DNA of 64,000 nucleotides from Crocinitomicaceae bacterium (GCA_024643545.1 JAHEMR010000034.1:108271-172270); one strand, 5' to 3'. Numbered from the stretch's first letter, positions 27,398 through 36,852 are shown. Numbers and translations: made by a program. The notes: generated by a model not told the origin, from the letters alone.

Positions 27398-27432
27398 AAA
27401 AAGTCTCTGACGGAACCGTCAGGGACTTTTTT
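27398..27432. terminator. Bidirectional terminator between convergent genes
   Basis: AAAAAGTC-T-CTGACGG, loop AA, CCGTCAG-G-GACTTTTT: a 16-pair stem with one T-G wobble, an A-run on one side and a T-run on the other. It serves both the DUF4139 gene (plus) and the DUF4476 gene (minus). Confidence 0.9.
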
Positions 27433-27451
27433 ATATCAAATTGATTCAATT

Positions 27452-28894
27452 TTAATGACTAGCTACGTACTTTCTATATTCCATTTTACTCGAATCAAAA
27501 GACATGAATTTTGCTAAGGCTGTTGCATTTTCACGGTCAATTAAACGATCAGATAAAAACTTCGCTACTTCTAATTTGTTCTCATCGAATGTAAATAACT
27601 CAATGATTTTACCCGCTTGTTCTGTGTTTAAACATGTGTTTTTTAATGCCAACTTCACCGCTTCAAGTCGATCATCTTCAAAACTTTGATCTTTCAATTC
27701 TTCTAAAAAAGTCGGAAGATTATTTAACGTTCGGTTACAAGCTATTAAAGCTCCTGAAGTGTTGACATTAGCTTGTGTGTTTACTTGGTTTTGTTGATTG
27801 TTCGTTTGATAATTAACATTTCCACCAGAATTGGTTGTCGTTGTAGTAGTGGTTGTCGTAATGGTTGTTTGTCCCGTAGTTTGCTGTGTGTTCATTCCAT
27901 TCGCATTCACATTCATTTGAACGTTCCCATTGTTTCCATATGAGTTTTGGGTTTGCATTCCGTTTGCATTCACATTCATATTGATGTTTGCATTGTTCGA
28001 AGGTGTTACCACTTGATTCATTCCGGTTGCATTGACATTCATGTTTACATTGGCATTTGGATTCACTTGCTGTTGCTCCATACCCGTAACATTCATGTTA
28101 ACCCCCATATTTCCGTTTTGCATATTTGGATCCATTCCTGAAACATTGATGCTAATTCCGACACTGCCATTTTGCATGTTTGGATCCATTCCATTTCCGG
28201 ACACATTCATATTGAAGTTTGCGTTTTGGTTTTGAGTGGATTGTGTTTGATTCATTCCAGACCCTGTAGCATTCACATTGACATTCATTCCAACATTTCC
28301 AGATTGTGTCGTCTGCGTTTGAGTCATTCCAGTTGTATTTACATTCATGTTCACATTCGCATTTGGGTTCATCGTTTGTTGATTCATCCCATTTGCATTT
28401 GCATTCACATTCATGTTCACGTTTCCGTTTGTTGGTGTTTGAACATTGGAATTAGTGGAACCATTTGTTGTTTGTGTTGTCGTCGTTTGTACAGTCGTTG
28501 TTTGAACCACTGCGTCTGAATAAACCGCTGAATCCGTTGGACGGTAAACAACTGCTCCGGGAATAACAACACCTTCGGTTGCAACTAAACTTACCAATTG
28601 CAATTTTCCTTTTCCTTTTTTAAAGGTGATGCGCGTTGTGATATCACTTGGAGCATCAATAAATAAATTCTTATCTACATCCGCTGTTTTACCATCTGCG
28701 AAAATAATCTTCAAGGAATAACCTCCGTTTTTAATTCCAGAGATGTACACATTCGTTTGAGGTTGGGAATTTTGTTTAATTCCATTCAAAATCGCATAGA
28801 ATTGTTGTCCACCATTATTGAAAATAGTCAAGTTACTTTGTGCCATGGCGATCAAGGACACAAAAGAGAATAAAATACTCGTAATCAATTTCAT
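27452..28894 (-). CDS. DUF4476 protein with long Asn/Met-rich repeat region
   Basis: A 480-residue secreted protein. Residues 1-18 are a signal peptide (ending LIAMAQ). Residues ~20-105 form a small beta domain (NLTIFNNGGQQFYAILNGIK). Residues ~155-345 are about nine imperfect copies of an 18-26 residue unit built on NxNMNVNATGM. A Thr run and Gln/Asn linker follow. Residues ~385-480 are DUF4476, made of repeated helices (LEELKDQSFEDDRLEAVKLA, FTFDENKLEVAKFL, MSFDSSKMEYRKY). The N- and C-terminal pair is common in Bacteroidota proteins of unknown function; the repeat is the unusual part. Confidence 0.85.
   Translation of the reverse strand: MKLITSILFSFVSLIAMAQSNLTIFNNGGQQFYAILNGIKQNSQPQTNVYISGIKNGGYSLKIIFADGKTADVDKNLFIDAPSDITTRITFKKGKGKLQLVSLVATEGVVIPGAVVYRPTDSAVYSDAVVQTTTVQTTTTQTTNGSTNSNVQTPTNGNVNMNVNANANGMNQQTMNPNANVNMNVNTTGMTQTQTTQSGNVGMNVNVNATGSGMNQTQSTQNQNANFNMNVSGNGMDPNMQNGSVGISINVSGMDPNMQNGNMGVNMNVTGMEQQQVNPNANVNMNVNATGMNQVVTPSNNANINMNVNANGMQTQNSYGNNGNVQMNVNANGMNTQQTTGQTTITTTTTTTTTNSGGNVNYQTNNQQNQVNTQANVNTSGALIACNRTLNNLPTFLEELKDQSFEDDRLEAVKLALKNTCLNTEQAGKIIELFTFDENKLEVAKFLSDRLIDRENATALAKFMSFDSSKMEYRKYVASH
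27865..28420 (-). repeat. About nine imperfect MNVNATGM-type repeats inside the DUF4476 gene
   Basis: Units of 54-78 bp encode MNVNANANGM, MNVNTTGM, MNVNVNATGSGM, MNVSGNGM, INVSGM, MNVTGM, MNVNATGM, MNVNANGM and MNVNANGM, each followed by a Gln/Asn/Thr-rich spacer. Two adjacent units share the spacer MDPNMQNG exactly. Such an array is prone to slippage, so copy number may vary between strains. Confidence 0.8.
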
Positions 28895-28910
28895 CTTGTT
28901 CTTTTTTTTT

Positions 28911-28942
28911 CAAAAATACATAAAATACCTTGCGACATCAAA
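28911..28942 (-). promoter_or_regulatory. Consensus promoter of the DUF4476 gene
   Basis: On the minus strand: TTTG (28939-28942), 20-bp spacer, TATTTTTG (28911-28918). This is an exact -33/-7 pair, with a leader of about 13 bases to the ATG at 28894. Confidence 0.7.
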
Positions 28943-28976
28943 TTCGAAATTCAAACCTTTTCCTAACTTCGCACTC

Positions 28977-30347
28977 ATGAATTTTGTCATTGTCGATGTG
29001 GAAACAACAGGAGGAAGTACCAAAGACTCCAAAATCACTGAACTAGCGATGTACAAATACGATGGTGAAAAAGTAATTGATTCCTTTGTTTCACTTGTCA
29101 ACCCGGAACAATCCATCCCCGAATTCATCGTTCGCTTGACCGGAATTACCGATTCCATGGTTGCAGATGCGCCAAAATTCTATGAGTTAGCAAAGGAAAT
29201 CATTGAATTCACAAAAGACTGCGTTTTTGTGGCTCACAATGTCGCATTCGATTACGGAATGTTCCGAAGTGAATTTAGACGACTAGGTTTCGATTTTCGT
29301 CTTCCGCATATGTGTACTGTTCGCGCATCTCGATATGTTATTCCTGGACATGCGAGCTATAGTTTAGGGAAATTATGCCGAGAGATTGGTATTGATAACA
29401 ACGCTCGACACCGAGCAGATGGAGATGCAAAAGCAACAACAGAACTCTTCCATTTGATCTTTCACAAGGACCCCAATAACCTAAGTACCTTTATTCAACA
29501 AGAGTTGAATCCAAAGTCGATTCATCCCAACTTGAGTTTAGATGTGATCGATAATCTTCCCACTAAAACAGGTGTTTACTTATTGTACAATGAATTCAAT
29601 CAACTGATTTACATCGGAAAAAGCATCAACATAAAAAAGCGAATTGAGCAGCACCTACGCAATACTAAAACAGCGAAAGGACTGAAAATGATTCAAGACA
29701 TTTGTCGAATCGAACACGAGCTAACTGGAAGTGAGTTAATCGCGATGCTTTTGGAATCTGAACTGATTAAAAAACACCAACCGATTTACAACCGTAAATT
29801 GAGAAAAAGTTTTTTCCCATTTGGAATCTTTGATGAGGTGGATGAAAATGGCTACGTTCAACTCCATGTTTCCTCCTTAGCGAAAAAAGAAGAACAAGCC
29901 ATTATTCAGTTTAGCACCAAAAAAGAAGGAAGCGATTACTTAAGTCATTTGGTGCAGAAGTTTGAACTGTGTCAAAAATTATGTCACCTCTACCCTACTC
30001 AATCTGCTTGTTTTCATTACACCATTAAAGAGTGTAAAGGTGCCTGTATTCAGGAAGAAAGTCCAGCGGAGTATAACCAGCGCATCAATGATTTTCTAGA
30101 ACACATCAACTTCAAAGGGAATTCATTCTTCATCATTGACAAAGGCCGAAACAAAGGAGAAAAAAGTCTCATTTGGATTGACCGTGGAACCTATAAAGGT
30201 TATGGATTTGCACCCTTTCATTTTCATGGAAAAGAACCCCAACATTGGATGAGGTATATTGAATTGGCATCTGAAAACCGTGACAATAAATCAATCATTA
30301 ATTTGTTCTTACGCAAGGATAAGCAACACCGAATTGTCAGTTTATAG
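28977..30347 (+). CDS. DnaQ-like exonuclease fused to GIY-YIG nuclease domain
   Basis: A 456-residue protein; the ATG at 28977 (MNFVIVDVETTGG) starts right at the exonuclease domain. Residues 1-175 are a DEDDh 3'-5' exonuclease: DVETTG, AHNVAFDYGMF, and HRADGDAKATTELF. Residues ~195-280 are a GIY-YIG domain (KTGVYLLYNEFNQLIYIGKS, then INIKKRIEQHL), as in UvrC and Cho. The remaining third is UvrC/Cho-like (PTQSACFHYTIKECKGAC). This architecture is common in Bacteroidota, often annotated as DNA polymerase III epsilon, but the fusion points to DNA repair or nucleotide excision. Confidence 0.9.
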   Translation: MNFVIVDVETTGGSTKDSKITELAMYKYDGEKVIDSFVSLVNPEQSIPEFIVRLTGITDSMVADAPKFYELAKEIIEFTKDCVFVAHNVAFDYGMFRSEFRRLGFDFRLPHMCTVRASRYVIPGHASYSLGKLCREIGIDNNARHRADGDAKATTELFHLIFHKDPNNLSTFIQQELNPKSIHPNLSLDVIDNLPTKTGVYLLYNEFNQLIYIGKSINIKKRIEQHLRNTKTAKGLKMIQDICRIEHELTGSELIAMLLESELIKKHQPIYNRKLRKSFFPFGIFDEVDENGYVQLHVSSLAKKEEQAIIQFSTKKEGSDYLSHLVQKFELCQKLCHLYPTQSACFHYTIKECKGACIQEESPAEYNQRINDFLEHINFKGNSFFIIDKGRNKGEKSLIWIDRGTYKGYGFAPFHFHGKEPQHWMRYIELASENRDNKSIINLFLRKDKQHRIVSL

Positions 30348-30359
30348 TACCTTTATTTT

Positions 30360-31133
30360 ATGATTGGAAACGTTCGTATTTTAGGATCAGGTACATCACA
30401 AGGAATCCCGATGATTGCATGTGATTGTGAGGTGTGTCAATCTAATGACCCAAAAGACAATAGACTTCGCGCTTCAATTTTATTGGAAATGAATGGGTCA
30501 AATTATTGTGTGGATGCCGGACCTGATTTTAGGTATCAAATGCTCCGTGAAAAGATAACACGTCTCGATGGCATTTTATTCACACATGAGCACAAGGACC
30601 ACGTTGCCGGACTTGACGATGTACGTGCCTTCAATTTTTTCTCCCAGAAACCGATGAATGTGTATTGTTCTCAAAATGTGGACATTGCTCTTCGGCGAGA
30701 GTTTCATTACATTTTCGATTCAAAAGATTATCCGGGTGTACCAAAATTGAATGTAATTTCCATTGACAAAAATCCATTTATGTTGGATGGAATTCAAGTA
30801 GTACCGATCGAAGTCATGCACTACAAATTACCGGTATTAGGCTTTCGAATAGGAAACTTTGCATACATCACCGATGCCAAAACAGTGACAATTGAAGAAC
30901 GTGAAAAGATTAAAAATGTGGACATCCTAATAGTGAATGCGTTGCATAAATTCCCTCACATCTCACATTTCAATTTAGAAGAAGCTTTAGCTTTTATTGC
31001 CGATATACAACCAAAACAAGCTTATCTTACCCACATTTCCCACCTTTTTGGAAAACACGAGGATATTTTAACTCAGCTTCCTGAAAACGTTTCCATCCTC
31101 TTTGACGGAATGTCCTTCGAATTTGAATTCTAA
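30360..31133 (+). CDS. MBL-fold metallo-hydrolase, PhnP-like
   Basis: A 257-residue soluble enzyme with the metal-binding HEHKDHVAGLDD motif near residue 79, the N-terminal GSGTSQGIPMIACDCEVC (PhnP-like Cys residues of a structural zinc site) and later ligands at VIEVMHYK, YITDAK and YLTHISHLFG. PhnP relatives hydrolyse cyclic phosphodiesters; lipoyltransferase-linked roles are also claimed for some neighbours. It follows the exonuclease gene by 12 bp with a weak box (TACCTTTA, 30348-30355) in between. Confidence 0.85.
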   Translation: MIGNVRILGSGTSQGIPMIACDCEVCQSNDPKDNRLRASILLEMNGSNYCVDAGPDFRYQMLREKITRLDGILFTHEHKDHVAGLDDVRAFNFFSQKPMNVYCSQNVDIALRREFHYIFDSKDYPGVPKLNVISIDKNPFMLDGIQVVPIEVMHYKLPVLGFRIGNFAYITDAKTVTIEEREKIKNVDILIVNALHKFPHISHFNLEEALAFIADIQPKQAYLTHISHLFGKHEDILTQLPENVSILFDGMSFEFEF

Positions 31134-31202
31134 TCACGTAATTGTGAATAATTCCCAATCTTAACAGATGTCTAAACGCGTGAAAAATTGTAATTTCGAA
31201 TC

Positions 31203-32024
31203 GTGCAAGCACCCAATGCAATTGACATAAAAGAATTAATCCGAAGTAAGAATCCAAAATTATTGCGATTTTTACCTGGATTTGTCCTGCGTTACCTGCG
31301 TAAAACTCTTCATGAGAAGGAATTAAATGCTTTTATTCAAGCACATGGCGAACTAGAGGGACTTGAATTCTGTGAAGCTGCTGTAAATTATTTTCATTTC
31401 AAATTCGACATCAAACACATCGAAAGGATTCCAAAAACTGGTCCGATTATCATAGCAATGAACCATCCACTAGGTGGCGTTGATGCGATGGCATTGATTG
31501 TGGCATTGAAAAACCACCGAAAAGATTTGAAATTTATTGTCAACGACATCTTAACCAACATTGAAAACTTGAACACCTATTTTGTTGGAATCAATAAACA
31601 CGGAAAATTAGGTTTGTCTGCTCGTGAACGCATCAAAGCTGCTTTTCAAGAAGACCAAGCGTTGTGCATTTTTCCTTCAGGGATGGTTAGCCGCATTCAT
31701 GAGGGAATCATTCAAGATAGTGAATGGAAAAAAACATTCATTACCTACGGAAGAGCGTTTAATCGTCCTATTGTACCTATTCATATTGGAGGACAACTTT
31801 CCCCATTCTTTTACCGTTTATTTAAACTTCGATCATTTCTTGGAATCAAGGCAAACATCGAAATGTTTTATTTAGCGGATGAAATGTTAAAACAAAAAAA
31901 CAAAATCATCACCTATACGGTTGGTGAACCAATTATGGGCAAGGACATCCATCCAGAAATGGATGATTTAGAAGCTGCAAATTGGTTTAAATCAATCGTG
32001 TATCAATTAAAAAGCGACAAATGA
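31203..32024 (+). CDS. glsA: PlsC-like O-acyltransferase, probable glycine-lipid GlsA
   Basis: A 273-residue acyltransferase. The catalytic motif is NHPLGGVDAMA (NHxxxxD form) near residue 92, and the second block is CIFPSGMVSRI near 158 (FPEG-like). No signal peptide; a peripheral membrane enzyme is expected. The start is GTG at 31203, 4 bp after TAATTTCG, a near -7 box. It overlaps the OlsB-like gene by 4 bp (ATGA). In Bacteroides the pair GlsB/GlsA makes glycine lipids: GlsB N-acylates glycine and GlsA adds the second acyl chain. By analogy this is GlsA; the ornithine-lipid enzyme OlsA is the alternative. Confidence 0.75.
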   Translation: MQAPNAIDIKELIRSKNPKLLRFLPGFVLRYLRKTLHEKELNAFIQAHGELEGLEFCEAAVNYFHFKFDIKHIERIPKTGPIIIAMNHPLGGVDAMALIVALKNHRKDLKFIVNDILTNIENLNTYFVGINKHGKLGLSARERIKAAFQEDQALCIFPSGMVSRIHEGIIQDSEWKKTFITYGRAFNRPIVPIHIGGQLSPFFYRLFKLRSFLGIKANIEMFYLADEMLKQKNKIITYTVGEPIMGKDIHPEMDDLEAANWFKSIVYQLKSDK

Positions 32025-32935
32025 AACCCATCAGAGAAGCTGTATCAGCTGAATTATTGAAAGCTGAATTAAATGCAGAGCGCTTTCTGCGCGTCACACG
32101 TAAAGGTGAAAATGAGATTTATGTCGTCAATTGCCATAATGCACCGAATGTGCTTGAAGAAATTGGACGTTTGCGCGAAGTTACCTTTCGTGCTGCTGGA
32201 GGTGGTACGGGAGAATCCATAGACCTTGATGAATATGACTTAGGCGAATTTGCATATGAACAATTGATTGTATGGTCCGTGGAAGACGAAGCGATTATTG
32301 GAGGCTACCGCTTTAAAAAATGCAGTGAAGCGATTGATAAAGAAGGAACGATACACTTATCAACCACTCATTATTTCGATTTTAATTCAACGTTCATCAC
32401 CGATTACCTTCCAACAACGATAGAGCTTGGACGAAGCTGGGTACAACCGGATTTTCAACCGAGTAACAATCCGAGAAAAGGACTTTTTGCCCTTGACAAT
32501 ATTTGGGATGGATTAGGCGCATTAATTCGATTCAATCCTGAAATCGAGTACTTCTTTGGTAAAGTGACCATGTACCAAAATTACAACGTGGCTTGCCGTG
32601 ATTTCTTACTGTTCTTTTTACACCGCTTTTTTCCCGATAAAAGTGGTCTCATGAAAGCTTATTATCCACTCCAAATAGAAAGTGATCCGGCCATTTTCGA
32701 TGAATTAATCATGGGGATGGACTACAAAGAAGCGTTTAAAATTTTAAACACATTTACACGTGAACACGGTGAATTTATCCCACCATTGATGAATATTTAC
32801 ATGAATTTATCGCCAACGATGATGACCTTCGACACAGCCTTAAATCCAGATTTCGGAAATGTAGAGGAGACAGGAATTTTAGTGAAAATTGAAGACATTT
32901 ATCCAGACAAAAAGGAGCGTCACATCGATTTTTAA
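32021..32935 (+). CDS. glsB: OlsB-like N-acyltransferase, probable glycine-lipid GlsB
   Basis: A 304-residue member of the OlsB/hemolysin-like acyl-ACP N-acyltransferase family. The conserved block is LREVTFRAAGGGTGESIDLD near residue 49, followed by LIVWSVEDEAIIGGYRFKKC and ELGRSWVQPDFQ. It should transfer a 3-hydroxy fatty acid from ACP to an amino acid. In Bacteroidota the product is usually glycine lipid, which affects stress fitness and colonisation in Bacteroides. The gene overlaps the PlsC-like gene by 4 bp. The 3' end overlaps the convergent sigma-factor gene by 3-4 bp. Confidence 0.8.
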   Translation: MKPIREAVSAELLKAELNAERFLRVTRKGENEIYVVNCHNAPNVLEEIGRLREVTFRAAGGGTGESIDLDEYDLGEFAYEQLIVWSVEDEAIIGGYRFKKCSEAIDKEGTIHLSTTHYFDFNSTFITDYLPTTIELGRSWVQPDFQPSNNPRKGLFALDNIWDGLGALIRFNPEIEYFFGKVTMYQNYNVACRDFLLFFLHRFFPDKSGLMKAYYPLQIESDPAIFDELIMGMDYKEAFKILNTFTREHGEFIPPLMNIYMNLSPTMMTFDTALNPDFGNVEETGILVKIEDIYPDKKERHIDF

Positions 32936-33474
32936 GACTTGCTATTTAACCAATCGTTTAGGTCCACATTTCCGGTTTGACGTCGTACCTTTTCCTTGAT
33001 TCGGGCAATATAAACATCAACGTGCTTGATCCCCATCTTTTCCGAAATATACTTAGATGGTTTATCGTAACAATACTTCATTTTAAGCACCAATGCATCA
33101 CGTTTGTTAACGGATCCAATTACTGCTTCGAAAAGTTGTGAAATCAGCTCCTCTTGATCATAAACAGGCGCTACTTCAACGATTACTTTTTCGGATGTTG
33201 TATTTTTCCATACCTGATTTTTTTTCGACTCCCGCTTGCGGATTTCAGAGATGCAAAAGTGATGTGTAATCGTTTTCAACCATCCGTAGGAAGCAAAAAG
33301 CTCCGGTTGAGCGTCATAACGATCAATGATGAGTTGAAAAAAATGAATGGAGAATTCTTGAAACGTGTCCGGAATTTCATTACTCGGAATACTCTTGCGC
33401 ATCACCTGCTTAAAAAAAGTTCCATGCTGTTGCATCAACTCATTATAAACGATGGTATGTCTTGTAGTATCCAT
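32932..33474 (-). CDS. ECF-like RNA polymerase sigma factor
   Basis: A 180-residue protein with region 2-like sequence (IPDTFQEFSIHFFQLIIDRY, LFASYGWLKTITHHFCISEI) and a region 4 helix-turn-helix (VNKRDALVLKMKYCYDKPSK, SEKMGIKHVDVYIARIKEKV). It is a divergent sigma-70-family member. The start is the ATG at 33474; an in-frame TTG upstream at 33492 is less likely. No anti-sigma gene is adjacent, so its regulator is not visible here. Confidence 0.75.
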   Translation of the reverse strand: MDTTRHTIVYNELMQQHGTFFKQVMRKSIPSNEIPDTFQEFSIHFFQLIIDRYDAQPELFASYGWLKTITHHFCISEIRKRESKKNQVWKNTTSEKVIVEVAPVYDQEELISQLFEAVIGSVNKRDALVLKMKYCYDKPSKYISEKMGIKHVDVYIARIKEKVRRQTGNVDLNDWLNSKS

Positions 33475-33603
33475 ATTTATCCCCGGAAACAAAAATCAGT
33501 CCAAAATTTATTAATTATTGGAAAATCAAAAACTTTTTTGACAAAGGAATTGAATTTATAACTTAAATTCACAATTAATTTCGTTTTTTTTCGTTGTAAA
33601 GCC

Positions 33604-34638
33604 ATGTTTAAATTATTCGTTACACTTTTGTTTCTGCCGATTGTAAGTTTTGGACAGTATAATTTAGGTACTACGACGTTTCAATTTTTAAATGCAGCAA
33701 GTTCGGCAAGAAATGCAGGATCCGGAAATGGATTAATCAGTGTTTACGATAATGACCTCGGGCTGGCTCTAGATAATCCAGCCTTATTGAATGAGAAAAT
33801 GAACGGACAAGTTCAATATTCATTCGGGAAATATCCAGCAGGTGTTACATATGGAAACGTAAATTATGCGCTGCATACGAAACTCGGGACATTTGCTCCC
33901 AGCATCCGTTATTTTAGCATGGGTCAATTTGTTGAGACCGATGAGATTGGTAATGCGATCGGAACTTTTAGCGGTGCTGAATATGCCATTGGGACAAGTT
34001 ATAGTCGAAAAATAAACGAAGTGATGAGCATCGGCGCGAGTGTATCCTTACTCGGTTCACACATGTATCGTTACAGCGCATTTGGATTAACCGGAAGCTT
34101 TAGTGGAATCCTTCTTCATCCCAACAAACAATTGTGCGCTACATTTCTAGTCAAAAATGCAGGAATACTTTTAAAAGATTTTACAAGCGACAGCCATTCG
34201 AAACTTCCCTTGGATGTTCAAGCTGGTCTAAGTTACAAACTAAAACATGCTCCTTTTCGATTTGGACTACAGGGATATCAATTGAACAAACTCAATAACG
34301 TCTACTTAGATCCTTTAGCTGTTCCAACGTATGACCCATTAACGGGTGATACCATTCCGATTTACACTCCTTCCGTTGGGACAAAAATCGCTCACCATGT
34401 TAACTTTCAAGTTGAACTTTACGCCTCTAAATCCTTTCAATTACGCGGTGGTTTTAACTTCATGCGTCGACAACAAATGAAATTAATTGACCACCCTGGA
34501 CTTGCAGGATTCTCCATGGGAATGTCCTTAAAATTGAAAAAATTTAACCTTGATTATGGCGTTCAGTTTTATTCAAAAGCTGGTTCCGTTCACTCACTTG
34601 GATTGAACACCTCCATTCAAAACTGGAAGAAACACTAA
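33604..34638 (+). CDS. porQ: Type IX secretion system protein PorQ
   Basis: A 344-residue outer-membrane beta-barrel protein with a signal peptide (ending VSFGQ). The N-terminal hallmarks of PorQ are present: TTFQFLNAASSARNAGSGNG, then DLGLALDNPALL. The rest alternates amphipathic strands (GTSYSRKINEVMSIGASVSL and similar) up to the C terminus. PorQ, with PorU and PorZ, belongs to the attachment complex that processes T9SS cargo and links it to A-LPS. This agrees with the T9SS sorting domains on proteins at 16345 and 43316. Confidence 0.87.
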   Translation: MFKLFVTLLFLPIVSFGQYNLGTTTFQFLNAASSARNAGSGNGLISVYDNDLGLALDNPALLNEKMNGQVQYSFGKYPAGVTYGNVNYALHTKLGTFAPSIRYFSMGQFVETDEIGNAIGTFSGAEYAIGTSYSRKINEVMSIGASVSLLGSHMYRYSAFGLTGSFSGILLHPNKQLCATFLVKNAGILLKDFTSDSHSKLPLDVQAGLSYKLKHAPFRFGLQGYQLNKLNNVYLDPLAVPTYDPLTGDTIPIYTPSVGTKIAHHVNFQVELYASKSFQLRGGFNFMRRQQMKLIDHPGLAGFSMGMSLKLKKFNLDYGVQFYSKAGSVHSLGLNTSIQNWKKH

Positions 34639-35351
34639 ATTTTACCGGATAAATCGTTGAAATGATACTTTTTCGTCAAGGAAATGTATTCGGAAGTATA
34701 GTTTCCATCGATTGATCTCACTGTTAATTCAGATTGTTTCAAGGATTTAACATGTTTGGAAAAAACGAGAATTGCACGGCTATTTAATTTCACTTCTGTA
34801 GCATGGATGTCAATTCGTTCTGCAAGCTGCAACTGATTTGCATTGGCGATTCCACACAAATAATCAACTTGATTTCCTGGAATGATCACATAAAACCGAC
34901 CAAATTCTTTCAAAATCCGCGCTGTTTTCGCAATAAATTGCGCCAATAATTCCCGCGTGATGTGTTTCGCTTGATCAATGCTTTCCACACCTGATTTTAG
35001 TCCGTCCACATAAAAAGGAGGATTACTAAAAATTAAATCATACTTCTCCTCTGGTTGAAATGTCAAAAAATCTTGTGGATATACGCTCGCTTGCTCTGCC
35101 CATGAACTTTGCTTCAAGTTAAACGCACATTCTTCCGCCGCTTCCTGGTGGATTTCGATCGCATCAACAATTAATGAAGGATTATTTTGAAGGACCATTA
35201 ATGTAAGCACACCAGTTCCCGCACCGATATCTTGGGCACGAACAGCAGTGGACGCATCAATAAATGCCCCCAACAACATACTATCTGTCCCGACTTTTAG
35301 CGGATTTTTCGATTGAACAACATCGAATTGCTGAAAGCGAAATACCGACAA
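34635..35351 (-). CDS. tRNA1(Val) adenine-N6 methyltransferase, TrmN6/YfiC-like
   Basis: A 238-residue class I methyltransferase with N-terminal FQQFDVVQSKNPLKVGTDSM, typical of TrmN6 (fqf...kVgtDs). The SAM motif is AQDIGAGTGVLTLMVLQN and the N6-adenine catalytic motif is SNPPFYVDG. It should methylate A37 of tRNA1(Val). The start codon appears to be TTG at 35351, one base after the proS stop, so it is co-transcribed with proS. Its 3' end overlaps porQ by 4 bp. Confidence 0.87.
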   Translation of the reverse strand: MSVFRFQQFDVVQSKNPLKVGTDSMLLGAFIDASTAVRAQDIGAGTGVLTLMVLQNNPSLIVDAIEIHQEAAEECAFNLKQSSWAEQASVYPQDFLTFQPEEKYDLIFSNPPFYVDGLKSGVESIDQAKHITRELLAQFIAKTARILKEFGRFYVIIPGNQVDYLCGIANANQLQLAERIDIHATEVKLNSRAILVFSKHVKSLKQSELTVRSIDGNYTSEYISLTKKYHFNDLSGKI

Positions 35352-35352
35352 A

Positions 35353-36825
35353 TCAATAAGCTTTTGCGAAAATTACGCGTCCGGCAGAAGGTTTTCCTGT
35401 AACCATACATACACCCGCTTCCTCTTTGCGATCTAAAGGAATACAACGAATGGTAGCTTTCGTCTCTTCTTTGATTCGTTCTTCCGTTTCAGGAGTTCCA
35501 TCCCAATGTGCCAAGAAGAACCCACCTTTATCGATTTCTTTTTTAAATTCTTCGTAAGAATCAATTTCACGTGTATTATCTTTACGGAAGGCTTTTGCTC
35601 GCGCCAATAAATTCGATTGGATGTCCGCCAACAATTGCTCAATGTAATTTTCGAGTCCATCAAAATCAACAACTTCCTTCGTTTTGTTGTCACGACGTGC
35701 GATTTCAGCTTTTCCGTTTTCCAAATCTCTTGGACCCATTGCTACGCGCACAGGAACTCCTTTCGACTCGTATTCAGCGAATTTCCATCCCGGACGACGG
35801 TTTTCATCATCATCGTATTTAAAGGAAATTCCTTTTGCTTTCAATTTCGTCGCCAATTCAGCCATTTTCTCTGATATTGCTGCTAACTCTTCATCCGTGC
35901 GGTAAATTGGAACAGCAACCACTTGAATAGGCGCTAAAGCAGGTGGCAAGACAAGTCCTTCGTCATCTGAATGCGTCATGATTAATGCACCCATCAAACG
36001 AGTTGAAACACCCCAAGATGTCGCCCAAACATAATCCAATTTCCCTTCTTTATCGGCAAATTTCACTTCAAATGCTTTGGCGAAATTTTGACCTAAGAAA
36101 TGAGAGGTTCCTGCTTGTAACGCTTTTCCATCCTGCATCATCGCTTCAATACATAAGGTATCATCCGCACCTGCAAAACGCTCATTTGCTGTTTTTCTTC
36201 CTTTGATGACAGGCATGGACATATAGTTTTCCGCAAAGTCTTCGTAAACATCTAACATTTGTTCCGTTTCCGCAATTGCCTCCGCTTTTGTAGCATGTGC
36301 TGTGTGTCCTTCTTGCCAAAGAAACTCGGTCGTACGTAAAAACAATCGAGTCTTCATTTCCCAACGCACAACATTCGCCCATTGGTTGATGAGAATTGGT
36401 AAATCACGGTAAGATTGAATCCAGTTTTTGTAAGAATTCCATATAATCGTTTCAGATGTTGGGCGAACGATCAACTCCTCCTCTAATTTAGAGTCTGGGT
36501 CAACAATTACGCCACTTCCGTCCTCGGCATTTTTCAAACGGTAATGTGTAACGACTGCACATTCTTTTGCGAAACCGTCCACGTGGCTTGCCTCTTTACT
36601 CAAATAAGACTTTGGAATAAACAAGGGGAAATACGCATTCGAGTGGCCAGTTTCCTTGAATTTCACATCCAAGATGTCACGCATTTTTTCCCAAATCGCA
36701 TAACCATAGGGCTTGATCACCATGCATCCACGAACATCTGAATGTTCCGCTAAATCAGCACGGTAAACCAATTCATTATACCATTTCGAATAATCCTCTT
36801 CCCTCGTTACGTATTTCTGTGCCAT
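35353..36825 (-). CDS. proS: Prolyl-tRNA synthetase, archaeal/eukaryote-like short type
   Basis: A 490-residue class II aminoacyl-tRNA synthetase. Motif 2 region is visible at [22 protein letters not shown]; the prolyl signature [13 protein letters not shown] is near residue 113; and the anticodon-binding domain starts near 300 ([14 protein letters not shown]). The lack of the bacterial editing insertion marks it as the archaeal-type enzyme, as usual in Bacteroidota. The C-terminal zinc-type domain is of the short form ([20 protein letters not shown]). It carries a clear -7 box upstream and leads into the trmN6-like gene. Confidence 0.95.
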   Translation of the reverse strand: MAQKYVTREEDYSKWYNELVYRADLAEHSDVRGCMVIKPYGYAIWEKMRDILDVKFKETGHSNAYFPLFIPKSYLSKEASHVDGFAKECAVVTHYRLKNAEDGSGVIVDPDSKLEEELIVRPTSETIIWNSYKNWIQSYRDLPILINQWANVVRWEMKTRLFLRTTEFLWQEGHTAHATKAEAIAETEQMLDVYEDFAENYMSMPVIKGRKTANERFAGADDTLCIEAMMQDGKALQAGTSHFLGQNFAKAFEVKFADKEGKLDYVWATSWGVSTRLMGALIMTHSDDEGLVLPPALAPIQVVAVPIYRTDEELAAISEKMAELATKLKAKGISFKYDDDENRRPGWKFAEYESKGVPVRVAMGPRDLENGKAEIARRDNKTKEVVDFDGLENYIEQLLADIQSNLLARAKAFRKDNTREIDSYEEFKKEIDKGGFFLAHWDGTPETEERIKEETKATIRCIPLDRKEEAGVCMVTGKPSAGRVIFAKAY

Positions 36826-36844
36826 AGCTACTTTAATTGAATGT

Positions 36845-36852
36845 CAAAGGTA
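36845..36852 (-). promoter_or_regulatory. -7 box of proS
   Basis: The minus strand reads TACCTTTG, matching TAnnTTTG, 19 bp before the proS ATG. The 79-bp gap to the LtaS-like gene holds no hairpin. Confidence 0.6.

Noticed and set aside
27947..28519. His/Ile-rich plus-strand frames opposite the DUF4476 repeat
   Set aside because: They are the antisense of the Asn/Met repeat array and owe their length to its composition.
28818..28976. In-frame 53-codon N-terminal extension of the exonuclease/GIY-YIG protein
   Set aside because: It overlaps the signal-peptide end of the divergent DUF4476 gene and its promoter, is low in similarity to any exonuclease, and the domain begins exactly at the ATG at 28977.
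31133..31150. TCAC-N6-GTGA palindrome after the PhnP-like gene
   Set aside because: It is in the opposite orientation to CRP half-sites and has no nearby promoter at the right spacing.
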